A DNA stretch of 64,000 nt from Bryopsis sp. KO-2023 (lineage: Eukaryota > Chlorophyta > Ulvophyceae > Bryopsidales > Bryopsidaceae). Shown here piece by piece: positions 53,349 to 64,000 of this stretch. Each line of letters opens with the position of its first letter. The stretch's first letter is position 1. The notes below the pieces were generated by a model. It worked only from the letters and a program-made list of their open reading frames with translations. It was not told the origin of the DNA and did not search any database. The DNA lies in assembly GCA_030272585.1 (NCBI GenBank), contig BSYQ01000005.1:4433501-4497500 (forward strand), in the 5' to 3' direction. A program made the position numbers and the translations under genes.

Positions 53349-53592
53349 CGTTGGGACGAATTTCCACAGCAAATCGAACAGCAGCCGTCAGATCGACCGA
53401 TACCAGGCCACCCATGCATCTGTGGTCTTATACAGGGGTGTGCAGGGGAGTGGCTAGGAATCTGTTCGGAAGCTGTGTGGATGCTCTGGGACATCCCAAG
53501 AATTGTCAGTTTTTCTCTTGGATTAACGCGACTGCGATTCGGCAACTGAATCGAAGAGTGTTGGGGCTTTCATTCAGAGCGGATCTTTGAGT
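53349..53592. promoter_or_regulatory. Bidirectional promoter, NADAR gene / eEF1A methyltransferase
   Basis: Only 244 bp lie between the two divergent start codons. The interval is CpG-containing and has no long open frame with domain signal, so it must carry both transcription starts. Co-regulation of the two genes is possible. Confidence 0.6.
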
Positions 53593-55554
53593 ATGGAGGG
53601 CAGTCGGTTGGGGTCGAAGGACTACTGGGAGGAGGCGTATTGCGAGGAGATCAAAAATCTAGACGATTTCGGCGATGAGGGCGAAGTCTGGTGAGTTCCT
53701 TCGAAAAGCCAGCCGGAAAAACCTCTCGTCGAAATAAGGGTAGAAGGGCAACCTTCAGCCTTGACTTTCAACGACGAGAGAAACGTGTTTGATTTCGTAA
53801 AGCCGTTGTCGATGCTGTCGAGAAGAATGACAGGAGCGTGTGCTTTGTTTCGAAGGTTTGGCGAGGACGTTTTGGAAACCATGGTGGAGTTCACCGAAGA
53901 TGCAGTTCGGAGCTCATTCCAAGACCCGACCAGCGCAAGTTTCATAGACATAGGAACCGGGAACGGGAGTTTCCTGCACGAACTGGCGAGGCTCGGGTGC
54001 GTGTCCTCCGGCGCTCGATGAGACAACTAAAAGCGTCAGAAGTCGTCAGCACATGCCTTTATTTCTTTTTCTGTTTCTAATTGTGGATGCGGTTGTGTGC
54101 AGATTTTCAAACCTGGTCGGGAGTGATTACAGTCCATTGTCGATTGAGCTCTGCAAGAAGCTGGCAGTAAAGAAAGGCTTGGGGGACATAAGGTTCGTGG
54201 TGCGTCCCATTGCGGAAAAAAAGACTTGCATATGTATTGCTTCTCAGCACATTGTCCAACATATCCTTGAGAGATGTGGGCGTTCTATTTTAGCAGCGAT
54301 TCCAGAGACGAAAAAGATCAGCGCTGTTGATGTTTTGAGCTGTTTTTTGTTTTGCTAATGAAAAGGTGGATGATGTTCTGGCTTCGAAGATAGAGGAAAG
54401 GTACCAACGATCAGTCAAGAAGGAAGGAATTCATATTATAAAAACAAAGCGAAAGCAACATTTTTTTTATGTGTGTGTGTGTTTTCCTCCCAGTCTTTTC
54501 TCACAAAATGGATTGACATCATTCAACATCAATAAATAGCCTTGAAAAAAATTGATAGATTAATATAACTTAGTGAAAACGTAGGTTCGAGGTCGCTTGT
54601 GACAAGGGAACTTTTGATGCCGTGGGATTGGCACCAGATGGTCTCCAAAAGAGGTAACCCCCCCCCAAAAAATAAAAAAATAAAAAAATAATAATAAATA
54701 AAAAGTTCAAAGACCACTGTTTGCTTTCGAATTCATTCATTCATCCCCAGTGTTTCGGTGGACTTGATAAAAAATTTAATGACTCTAAATACAGAATATT
54801 CAATCCAGTTTCAGGTCCTTGTTTTTTCTTCGTTCAGATTGCAGTACATTACAGCTGTTGCATCGTGCCTGGAACCGGATGGCCTGTTGGTAAGTAACCC
54901 ATTTCTACCTTTCTTTGGGGTGCATCTTAGGAAGCCTGTTCATCTCGGTTAGTACAATTTCATTTACATTTTGAAGGTTTACACAAATATCCCCCCCCCC
55001 GCATCTTCCCCCATATTCACGTGTTTGCATGTTTACATATATATTTTGGTATAGCCTTACAGCGTTGGAGTCGGAACAAACAAGTGTCAATTGTGTTGGA
55101 ATGCGAAGCCAGCATGACTTGCGCCAAGGCTGTTATTCCAATCAATCCAAAATGAACTCCAAACCCCAGGTTTATTTTTGGTTCGACAGGGAGCATCCGT
55201 GCCAATCCATATGGGAAGGTCCCCCAACCCCCCAAATCACTCTTTTTGTTAATTTAGCCAGAGTTTCATCTTTGGGCATCCCATTCATCTGATTCGAGGA
55301 AAATTGGCTGGAGGTGGAAAATTGAATCTCTTTGCTATGCGCTTTTACAGCTGGACTAAATATCCACGAACCCTTTCTTTTGCACATAGATCATAACATC
55401 ATGCAACAGCACCAAGGATGAATTGGTGGAGGAATTCGAAGCCACCCAGCTCTTCCAATACCTCGATCACGTGAAGACGTATCCGACCTTTAGTTTCGGA
55501 GGTCAGGAAGGCTCCAGAGTCGCCACGGTCGCGTTTCAGCGCTCAAAATCGTAG
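53593..55554 (+). CDS. EEF1AKMT2: eEF1A lysine methyltransferase 2-like (METTL10/Efm4), 218 aa
   Basis: The enzyme transfers methyl groups from S-adenosylmethionine to a lysine of elongation factor 1A. Exons 53593-53690, 53856-53996, 54103-54199, 54366-54400, 54585-54653, 54838-54889 and 55390-55554 close in phase (657 nt). The N-terminus SKDYWEEAYCEEIKNLDDFG leads to the split GEVW/FGED motif of this family. The SAM-binding motif I is FIDIGTGNGSFLHELA; then LVGSDYSPLSIELCKKLA, CDKGTFDAVGLAPDG and LQYITAVASCLEPDGLL, and the end TFSFGGQEGSRVATVAFQ mirrors human METTL10. The exon 3 donor GTGCGT at 54200 was preferred over an earlier GTTCGT because only it gives the conserved VDDVL segment in frame. 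Confidence 0.92.
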
Positions 55555-56586
55555 AACGCAGAAATCTTTGTCGAGACAAGAAGCATCGCTGGTGGCCATC
55601 TATTATCAAAACCCTAGAGGATATGTTATTTCGATTTGTCGACCCTGCACCGTGTCGGTTTGCTCCATGCATCATCACATTGCGTTGCATCCTCCACCCT
55701 TTCCACTCGAACTCTGCAAAGCAATGAGACATCGTCATTACAAAGACCGTCTCTCAATCAATCGCCTCCCCCCTTCCCTTTCCCCTCCCCCACCAAACCT
55801 CCTGCCAACAACGGTCCATGTCGGAGGCACCATGTACGCTTTTCGGCAAGCCAAACGAGATAAAGAGAATAGAGCTCCGTTCTTGCAACTGCCTCGTTCC
55901 TGTCCGCTTACTCCCTACCACCCATGTCATTCCTCCCCAGCCCCATCCCAATCTTGTCAAATTTTGACATTTTGTCAATTGTCCCACGCATCCCACCCCC
56001 CTTCCGCTCCCCCGACCCCCAATATCATGATGAGCAATCGATACCTTCTCCACTTCCTCCGCCAACGCCACCATCTGAGCATCATCATTCCACCGGTCAA
56101 AAAGGAACAAGGAGGGGAATTTGGAGTGTCTGTGTGTGTGTGTGGGGTCGTTCTCGGGGTCATCGTCATCCCCCTCCACCACAAAATCCAACCTCTGGCA
56201 ATCGCAACCCGAGTGAAATCCTGGTCATTACCGCTCCACTCCACACAAGAAGAGGTGAGTTGTGGGTGGGAGCTGGACATGGTGAGCGTGTTGTGTTTTC
56301 CTCCGCACCATTCTGGCATTGGCTTCCCCATGGAGCGTGATGCTTTCCAGTTTTTCCATGAGGGGTGTGAGGGGGAGGAGGAATCAGGTCACCGTGAAAG
56401 CAACCCACCCCCCTCCTCCTCAGACACCCCCTCCCCCCAAACCAGCTTCGTTCCTGGTGACTGTTGCTGATGGACGGGTTTCTTAGGTTGTGCTTCTTTG
56501 GGTGGGGGCGTGTGGGTCAGGTCGTGTTTTAAGAGGCCGAGGCCGAGTTTGGTGGAAGAGAGGTTGAGTGAGGAATAAGCATAACC
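55555..56586. other. Region between the methyltransferase and the demethylase
   Basis: Pyrimidine-rich, with long frames on both strands (plus 55568-56470; minus 55754-56191) that are dominated by Pro/Ser/His or repetitive residues. A minus-strand piece reads RWNDDAQMVALAEEVEK before a GTATCG donor and could be an exon, but no chain or domain supports it. The promoter of the demethylase gene lies at the right end. Confidence 0.4.
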
Positions 56587-59500
56587 ATGAAAAGACGGAG
56601 CAGAAGGACGAAGCGTCCTCCTGCTCGCTTGGATGCGGGGGGGGACGACGCCGCTGTGCAAGTGGTGAGAAAGAACGCCCCCTCGGAAATCGTTCATGGA
56701 AAAAGAACAAAAAAGAAGTGAAACGACGTTTTCTTGGAAGAGGGGGGAGGGAGGGAGGGCATTACGGCGGAAACTTCTGGATGAGGAAATGTCGCTTCAA
56801 TGCTGATGTCATGCCATGTCATGGACGAATTCTCCATGGCTGACTCAGAGCATTGGCAGGAAGAAGAACAAAATGAAGAAGAGGATAATTTTGCAGGATC
56901 TGCCCTGCCATACAGCAGTATTATATATAACTAATCTTCAACTGATCAAATCCAGTCGATACTGAAAGCCTCATTCAAATGTTGTAGCCCGTCCACTATG
57001 GAAATGAGTGAGATGAACCCTCAGCATGCCATTCTCATTTGTTTTCGTTTCATTCGTATTTTTTTTCGAAGGCGATGCGGATCTCTGTGAAGCAACAAAG
57101 GCGGGTGACCCACAGGATTTCTTTTGCCCCGACTTTCACTCCAACCGAGGAAGAATTCAAGGAGCCCCTGACTTACATTCGGAAAATCGCTGCACAAGGA
57201 GTGCCGGCTGGAATCGTCAAGATCGTCCCCCCCGCGGGTAAGAATTCAACCCCCCCCCCTTTAAACAAACAGGAAAGGATATACAACGTGCATCGGCAGT
57301 TGCTGAAAGGACTCCTAGCCTCCACCTCCCATAATTTCGACATGCATTTCGTTTTGCAAGTAGAATCTGCAGCGAGCCATGAGAATATGTCTGATTGTGG
57401 AACATTGCCACTCTACCCCCCAAAAAATAAGAAAAAAGAAAAAAGATAAATTGGAAGGAAAGCCACCGGAAGAGACCTTTTCATCATTTGAACAATCGGA
57501 ACGTTGGATTTTATCAAAACGATGGTAAAGGAAAGCATGACCGGAGGCCAAAAAAAAAAGGAAAAGGAAAGCAGCAATCTTGCCACATCCCAGGCGAAGT
57601 GTATGTGTTTGGCATCGAGTTTCGAAATAGGATTCATTTGGGGCACGTTTTTTCTTAATCTTAATCTTTTTGTGTCTGACAGGATGGAAGCCAGAATTCA
57701 ACATCAACGTCAAGAAGAAATTCGAAACATATCGCCAAGCATTGCACCTGCTGCAAGAAGGAGAAACCTTTGATACAGTGAGTCGATCTGAAGCGCATTG
57801 CAATTTCCGCTGGGGTAGCTGAAAAAATTAAAAATAAAGAAAAACCCAAATGGCGACGACAAAATAATGAATTGCTGAAATAGAGAAATGCTCAGTTGAA
57901 ATTTACTTGAGAGTATTCGTTCAGGTGCAGAGAACCCCAACAACTTTTTAATTTTTTCTGTTTTTTTCTGGTTTTGTTTTTGGATGAACTCATGAATCAT
58001 CACTGGGAGGCAACTTGATATTGAGTGTGAATATTTTTATATAGATGAACGAGTTTTTTGTGCATTTCCACGAGAAGGGCTGCCATTGCCTTGTGTTGAA
58101 TAATTTTGAACACTTAACAAAACATATGATCCCACTTCACAAGTTTTCCAAATATCATCCATAATATCTTGATTCCTCAAATCAATTTAATTGATTTCAG
58201 AGGTTAGAATTTTGTTGGATTACGCAATCGTTGTTAAGTCACAGGTAAAATCTAGTGATTCACTAAAAGTTTTTATTGTTCAAATTGATAAAGGAATTCT
58301 GGGATTCTTGTTTAGGCTTTTCTTTTTTTTAAAGAAATTGTTTTTATTTTATTTTTCTCTTGTGGGTTACAGGGGGACGTGTTCAACCAAGAGGAATATA
58401 GAGCTTATGCTGAAAAGTTTCGAGAGGAATGGTTTTCGAGTAACCCTGAAGTTGCAGAAAAGGTGAGAGGGGGTTAACTTTCAGGAATTTTATTCCTGGT
58501 GCTGAAGAGGTCATTGTTTCTTTTCGTTTTCTCATTTTTCCTTTTTTGCATTTTGAGAGGAAAGGAAGCTCATGTTTTTGATTCAAAAAAAAAATGAATT
58601 TGTATATCTGTTTTTTTGTGTTCTGCTCCTCTTTTTTTTGTAAAAATTCCAGGCAGTGGGGAGTGCAACACGAAATTCAAAGAGAATTTGTTAAAAAGAA
58701 AAGGAGGAGAGTGTGTTGGCTGATCGTTGGTATTTTTTTTGCCAATTTCCCTTAGTTCAATGAGTGCGTTTCACGTGGCGACAGCGAGGGGGCATCAGAA
58801 GTGCTTGAGCAAGAATATTGGTAAGATATCCTGCCAACAAAAAAAACGTTTTTTTCAGCAATCATTCTCCTCTATTTTTATTATTTTGGTTATGCACTCT
58901 CGCTTGCAAAGTCAGAGTTCTGCTGAGCGACTTTTTCTCGAGCGAAGTATTGACCAAGGTCAAAAACAAAAGGGGAAAAATAACATGTGTGTAAATACTC
59001 TTTACATGTTTTTCCTGCAGTAACAAATCACAGTTTTGAAAAAACAAAAGAAAGAAATGATCGATAAAGACACAAGTGCGTTTTTTTTTTACATGGTGTG
59101 GTGTTTTCCTGCAAAAAAAAATATATATAAAAAAAAAACATTTGTTTTTCTCTTGACTGACTTTTTTTTTTTTTTGCAGGAATGTTGTCGAAAGGGTGTC
59201 CCCATCAGAAGTCTTTGTCGACTATGCAAACAACATGGATACAAAAAAGTGGGTTAAAAAAAAAAACTAAAAAAAAAAGAAAGCGAGAAAGCCCTCATAA
59301 AATTGCTCTCATCAAAAGAGCATATCAGCTTTTGATATCTGAGGATATCCATTTCTCCACCTCAATCTTGAAAACCTATTTTGCCTTTCCCCTTTTTGTT
59401 TATTTTTTTATTACAAGTTGGAGGAGAAATCACGCACAAGTTTGTCTTCGAAAACGAGCATATTCTTTGTTCTTTCTATTGCAGATATGGCACCCCGTTT

Positions 59501-61311
59501 GGAAATTCTCAAGTGAAACGACCCTGGGATTTGACCACGCTCATAAAAGACAAGGAGAGCATCTTGCAGAAAGTCGGCGACAGGATAGCAGGTGTCACCA
59601 CACCTTGGCTGTATTTCGGGTGCATGTTTGCGACGTTCTGTTGGCACGTGGAAGATCATTTCCTTTATTCCCTCAATTACATGCACCATGGGGCGGACAA
59701 AGTCTGGTGGGTGCACTCCCACTTTTTTTTTTATACCTTTTCGGGTATATATATAGAGACATATAGAGAGAGAGATCGTGAAACTTTTCGACCACCCTGC
59801 ATTTCATTCCATTTTCTGCAGAGCGAAAAAATTCAAACATTTTTCAGTGGAGATGCTTTTTTAACACTATTTTAGTTACATTAATATTCACAAAAAAACA
59901 TACTGTTTTCAAAAAAATAATAGTATTTTAATATTTTCATCACATTTGTACCGTAATTTTTTTCTTTTTTTTTTCCTCAGGTATGGAATCCCCGAGGCTT
60001 GTGCGACAAAATTCGAGGCTTTGCTCAGATCCACATTTCCCGATCGATTCAAACGAGACCCAGATTTGATGCATCAGCTGGTCACCATGGTTTCCCCCTC
60101 TTTCCTGCTGGAACAGGGCATCACCGTCTGCAAATCCATCCAGCAAACCGGAGATATAATCATAACTTTCCCCAGGGGCTACCATGGGGGTTTCAGTCTG
60201 GGGTGGAATTGCGCGGAAGCCGTGAATTTCGCTCTGCTGGATTGGTTACCGGTGGGGCGAAAAGCTGTGGAATCTTATCAGCATCTTCTGTCCGGTCGAG
60301 CGCCGACTTTCAGCCACGATAGTCTGTTATGGTGAGAAGCGGGGAAATGTTAATATTTTCGTTTTCTTACCTTTTTTTTTCTGGAATGTGTTTCACTCGG
60401 GTGAAATCCCCATGCATCAAATGAGAGCGGAATGGCCCCTCGTGTGAAGGGCGGTTGGAAATTTCTCAGGCAGCTGATTTTGTTGGAAAAAAAACATGGT
60501 TTGTGAACGTATCGTTCCTTTTGTTGTTTTTTTCTTTCTTTTGACCACCAGGGGCCTGTGCCGAGATGTAGTTGATGAACAAAAACCTGGAAGCAGCCCT
60601 ATCCTCCAAGCCAAAATGGGGCGATCCGAGCTGATGATTCTCTGGAGGGAATTGGAGTATGTGGCCAATCGAGAACGCATCCTTCGAACGCGGCTCCGAA
60701 AAGCCAAATTTTCGGAAACCAAAGTCTCCAGGCAATGGGATGGGGAGCCCTTCCAGTGCATGACATGCCGAACCATGCATTTCTTCTCGTTCTGCGTTTG
60801 CCCCTGTGGGACGAAATCCGCCAAGACGGTGTGTTTGGACCACGCTTTCGAGAATTACTGCGATTGTGAGCAGGAGAAGAAGGTGCTGTGTGTGCAAGTG
60901 TCTGACAAAGAATTGATGGATACCATGGGGTTGCTGAAAGTGAAGCTGGAGGAAATGGACCAGAGGGCGACGAACAGAATCAACGGCCACCCCGAACCCT
61001 CCACCCCAATTTCGCAAAATCGAGACGGAAGAAGCGGCGGCGAGGGGGGGGCATGGGAAGGTGGGGTGGATTCGGTGGCGGAGAAATCAGGCCTGGGGGT
61101 GGGGGGGAAATTTGGAAACGGTGGGGAAATGCTGCATGTCTGTCATGCGGAAGGCAAGAGAAAACAAGGGGAGGCAGTGTCTTTTCTGGAGGAGGGATGG
61201 GGGGTGGGGGATGAATGCGAGATTCGAACCAACGCGATGGCTGGTCGGAGGCAAAAAATGAAATTGATGCAAGTGGATAGAGTGAAGAGAGTTCAGGCCA
61301 GCAACCCTTAA
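56587..61311 (+). CDS. JmjN-JmjC-C5HC2 histone lysine demethylase (KDM5/JARID1-like), about 631 aa
   Basis: Fe(II)/2-oxoglutarate dioxygenases of this group remove methyl groups from histone H3 lysines (KDM5-type: H3K4me3). Exons 56587-56664 (basic N-terminus, tentative), 57072-57237, 57683-57777, 58373-58462, 58756-58820, 59180-59248, 59485-59706, 59981-60331 and 60552-61311 close in phase. JmjN: ISFAPTFTPTEEEFKEPLTY (about residues 45-85). JmjC (about 150-345): LEQEYWNVVERVSPSEVFVD, the Fe ligands H and E in FCWHVEDHFLYSLNYMHHGA and the third His in FPRGYHGGFSLGWN. A C5HC2 zinc finger follows (FQCMTCRTMHFFSFCVCPCG, CLDHAFENYCDC, about 450-490). ARID, PHD and FYR domains of animal or plant relatives are absent; the tail is Gly-rich and basic. 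All catalytic ligands are present. Confidence 0.92.
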
Positions 61312-62475
61312 CTCGTGTTTTCGTTTTTTCCCCCGCCTTTTTTTTCTGTGAGAAATGGAAGAGGCCCTTTCCTTCTTTTTGTTTCACCCCTTGTGTGTTT
61401 TTTTTGTATTACTCTTTTGTTTTTCTATCTCACTCTCCTTCTCACTCTTCCCCCCCTCCTTCCCTCTCGTTTCGCCAATGTTACACTTCTTTGAATTGTC
61501 GATGGCGTTTTGAGACGGTGTGTGTGTGCGAGCAAGCGAGTTTTAGAAATTTTAGGAAGAAATGGTTGGGCAATGGTGAAAATGGAATAGATTTTTTCTG
61601 TTTTTTTTTTTTCCTTTTCTGACCTCTCGATTGAAATGCTGGTTCGTCATGAAGGAAAAAAAAACAGAGAAAAAAAAAAGGTTTAATGAATATAAATGGT
61701 AGAATAGTTTGGTTGGGGAGGGGAAAGCGGTGGGGCGATGATTTTTTTTGTGTGTTTTAATGTGATTTGGTTTTTTTGCGGGGGTCCATCAGGCAGGTTA
61801 AATGCAGCACAGTGGAGGTTTGGTTGTCTTTTTGCTTTTGATCATTTTGATAGTGGTGGGGTGGAAACGTTGAAAGGAAAAAAAAAAAAAAAAAAAGAGG
61901 AGCTAAAAAATCGTGTATGCACGCGTGCGTCCGTTTTCATTGCTTGCGTTTCTGTCTGTGGTTTTCTTTTGGTTTCATGGAGGGTGATTGGGATGGCACT
62001 TTGATTTGGGAAAAAAAGAAAAAGGTCTACGAAAATCATGTTGGGAGTTTTTTTGTTTTACGATGTTTAGAGAAGGTTTTGGGAGGGGTGGGGAAGAGGA
62101 GCTGCATTAGTCAAATAGGGCTGTAAACTGAAAACGAAGGTCAAATGCATTGCATCGATATGTCTTCCATCACATAAATGAAAGCTGGAAGCCTGCCCTT
62201 CCAACTCAAAAGGTTCCTATTCATTGTTTATTAAGTTTGTATCGTCTGGGTTTCCATAGATTCGATGAAGTTGTATCCATGTCTGTCAACCAAACATGGA
62301 AGGAAGAAAAGTGCATTCATTACTGAGTTAAAAAATGTTCCACAAGGAGCATGAGCAGGCTTTTTTCTGATTGAATGTGAATGATAACTTTAATAAACGC
62401 AACACACTACTGGCATGTCGAACCCCTTCGATTTGGCTTCCCCCATCTTTAGCCACTCTTGTGGAGTCCAACTGG

Positions 62476-62548
62476 CTCATTGATTGAGACTTGAAACAGA
62501 CCCCAAATGTACAGCCATAGCGGCCTGCTCAAGTGTAAACCGATTCCT
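62476..62548 (+). repeat. 73-bp dispersed repeat, copy 2
   Basis: Ungapped partner of 622-694, same strand, about nine mismatches by hand. It is followed by a small tandem duplication (GATTCCT repeated three times from 62542). Confidence 0.75.
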
Positions 62549-62873
62549 GATTCCTGATTCCAACTGGCAGGGAAGCACTACCCTTGGTTGAGGTTGCTGA
62601 AAAAAAACAATCCCCAAAATGCTGAAACCAGGAAAAGAAATCGGAAGAAAATCAGAAGCGGTTCCGCAAATGAAACGATCAGGGAGCAGACATGTTTTTG
62701 GGATGCGAAAATGAGCCTTTCTTCTTCCTCAGCGCTGTCATTTCGAATTCATTATTAATACAACTTGGGAGTACCCAGAGAAAAAATAATAATAAAAAAA
62801 AAGAATTTCTTTTTTTTTGTTTGCAAACCCCTCCCTTGTAGTTTGGTAAAACCTTGGTTCTCTGTTGATGGAA

Positions 62874-62920
62874 ATAAATTATTTCTTATTATAAATTATT
62901 TCTTATTATAAATTATTTCA
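62874..62920. repeat. Short tandem repeat, 17-bp unit
   Basis: About two and a half copies of AAATTATTTCTTATTAT in tandem. Simple A/T-rich minisatellite without visible function. Confidence 0.75.
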
Positions 62921-64000
62921 CTCTTTTGAGGAAGACTTTTCGGCGCTTCTTGAAGTTATCCACCACATGCAAGAACAGGAATCCTCTTCATTAAAATTTC
63001 CATTTCTTCACCACATTCATAAAAAAGATTTTCTTGGAGCCCCAACAAATCCCCCTTTCTTTTTTTTGATTTTTTTTTTCTTTTCGCTCGTGTCGTCTTC
63101 TTTTTTTTTTCCACAGAGAAATGGAGTCGATACAAGCAGCAGAGAAAAACCAAACAGAACAAATAAAAAGGACTCATAATTCCCCACAGATATGTATATT
63201 TTTCTACCTCCCTTTCTTTTTTTTTCCCATTCAAGATATTACATCTCACCCACAAAATCAATGCTGAACAGAAACGCTGGTGTACACACAAACAAAAAAA
63301 AAGGTTGATAGATTGCAGGAAACAAAAAGGGAATAAAAAAAAAAAAAATCAGAAAAAAAATAATCCAATAAAGAGAGAAGAGAAACATCGGATTTCCCAA
63401 CCCCTTTCCTCTCCAACCCCCGCCCACCCACCCTTCTTTTTTGCCCCCTTTCCCCCCCCCAAAAGACCTCGTGTATTTTCTTCCCACCCTCCCAAACAAG
63501 AAAACCCAGGTTTCCAAACTTGAACAAGACCCATCGTATTTTTTCTTCCTTTTTTTTTTTTTTTTACAGACTGAGGATTCTTTTTTCTCTCTCTTTTTTT
63601 TCAATTTTACATTCTGGCAACAAAGAGAGGATCATTTCTTTTTTTTTTTTTTTTTTGGCCCTCCATTCACCGACACGGGTTGGGCCATAAAATGGGGAAA
63701 AAAAAGAAAGAAAAGAAAAATACAGACCCTCACATATTCTTTATCATATCGTCTCATCCAAAAAAAAAAACCTCAGGAAAAAAAAACACGGAAACTACTA
63801 AACCTTCTTGAGCATTGTTATGAACACAAACCATTTCTTTTTTTTGTTTGATCAACCCCTCATACATGAATCTGGGCTTCCCTGCGCAAAAAAATTAAAA
63901 ATAAAACAAAGATTGCCGATCTTTTTTTTTATCGTCTCTTTTTTTCTTTTTACACTCTTCCTCTCCCCTCAATTTCTTTTTTTTTCCAAAACACCCCCAA

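Larger units (their letters stand above)
61312..64000. other. Homopolymer-rich right edge
   Basis: Demethylase 3' flank and intergenic DNA. Long A and T runs (for example 61881-61897, 63637-63655) and C-rich stretches dominate; open frames are low-complexity. It holds the second 73-bp repeat (62476-62548) and a short tandem repeat (62874-62920). No gene is supported. Confidence 0.6.

Noticed and set aside
54193-54198. Donor GTTCGT as end of methyltransferase exon 3
   Set aside because: It leaves phase 2 and an immediate frame break; the GTGCGT donor at 54200 gives the family's VDDVL segment in frame.
55568-56470. 300-codon plus-strand frame
   Set aside because: It has no ATG start in good position and is Pro/His/Ser-rich low-complexity DNA; overlapping minus frames are equally long, and no domain is present.
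1-64000. CRISPR arrays, rRNA genes, bacterial operons
   Set aside because: No regularly spaced repeats, rRNA-like sequence or prokaryotic gene organisation is visible; the genes are intron-containing and eukaryotic.

Overview
The window is nuclear DNA of a eukaryote. Coding regions are cut into short exons by small GT-AG introns, intergenic DNA is full of A, T, C and G homopolymers, and the genes are eukaryotic: an intraflagellar transport protein (IFT70), mitochondrial COQ8, arginyltransferase ATE1, an eEF1A lysine methyltransferase, a JmjN-JmjC-C5HC2 histone demethylase, a CBM20 starch-binding protein and a secreted subtilase with a proline-rich tail. IFT70 implies a ciliated or flagellated organism. 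CBM20, the HRGP-like P/N/S tail and the plant-like demethylase layout suggest an alga or other flagellated protist. The species cannot be fixed from the sequence.

Left part (1-24 kb): a gene-poor, T-rich stretch with one copy of a 73-bp dispersed repeat; a KH-domain gene (minus); IFT70 with 12 exons (minus), head to head with a single-exon gene of unknown function (plus); a CBM20 protein with a long Lys/Pro/Glu repeat tail (plus) followed by exons of a small membrane protein, possibly the same gene; then COQ8 (plus). I built the exon chains by hand from splice signals and reading phase. For the main genes the phases close exactly.

Centre (24.26-43.48 kb): a 19.2-kb nest of LTR retrotransposons, inserted 170 bp upstream of the ATE1 start codon. 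The outer Ty3/gypsy element (24260-43476, duplicated target CATGG) carries gag-protease, an RT-RNase H reading frame broken by a 473-bp solo LTR (28423-28895, target TTCAT), a separate integrase frame and two accessory ORFs. Inside it sits an intact chromodomain Ty3/gypsy element (30780-39011, target GTTGG) with 571-bp LTRs that differ at one position in my reading. It has six open reading frames: three small ones before gag, then gag, pol and a coiled-coil/cysteine-cluster ORF. Several junctions are ATGA stop-start overlaps.

Right part (43.6-64 kb): ATE1 (plus), a subtilisin-like protease with TSP1 repeat (minus), a NADAR-domain gene (minus) sharing a 244-bp bidirectional promoter with the eEF1A methyltransferase (plus), the JmjC demethylase (plus), and a homopolymer-rich tail with the second copy of the 73-bp repeat.

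The most unusual signals are in the retrotransposon nest: the polycistronic stop-start layout of the inner element, the outer element's integrated ends that do not match its PBS- and PPT-defined LTR ends, and a long block of the outer element almost without CpG although its frames are open.
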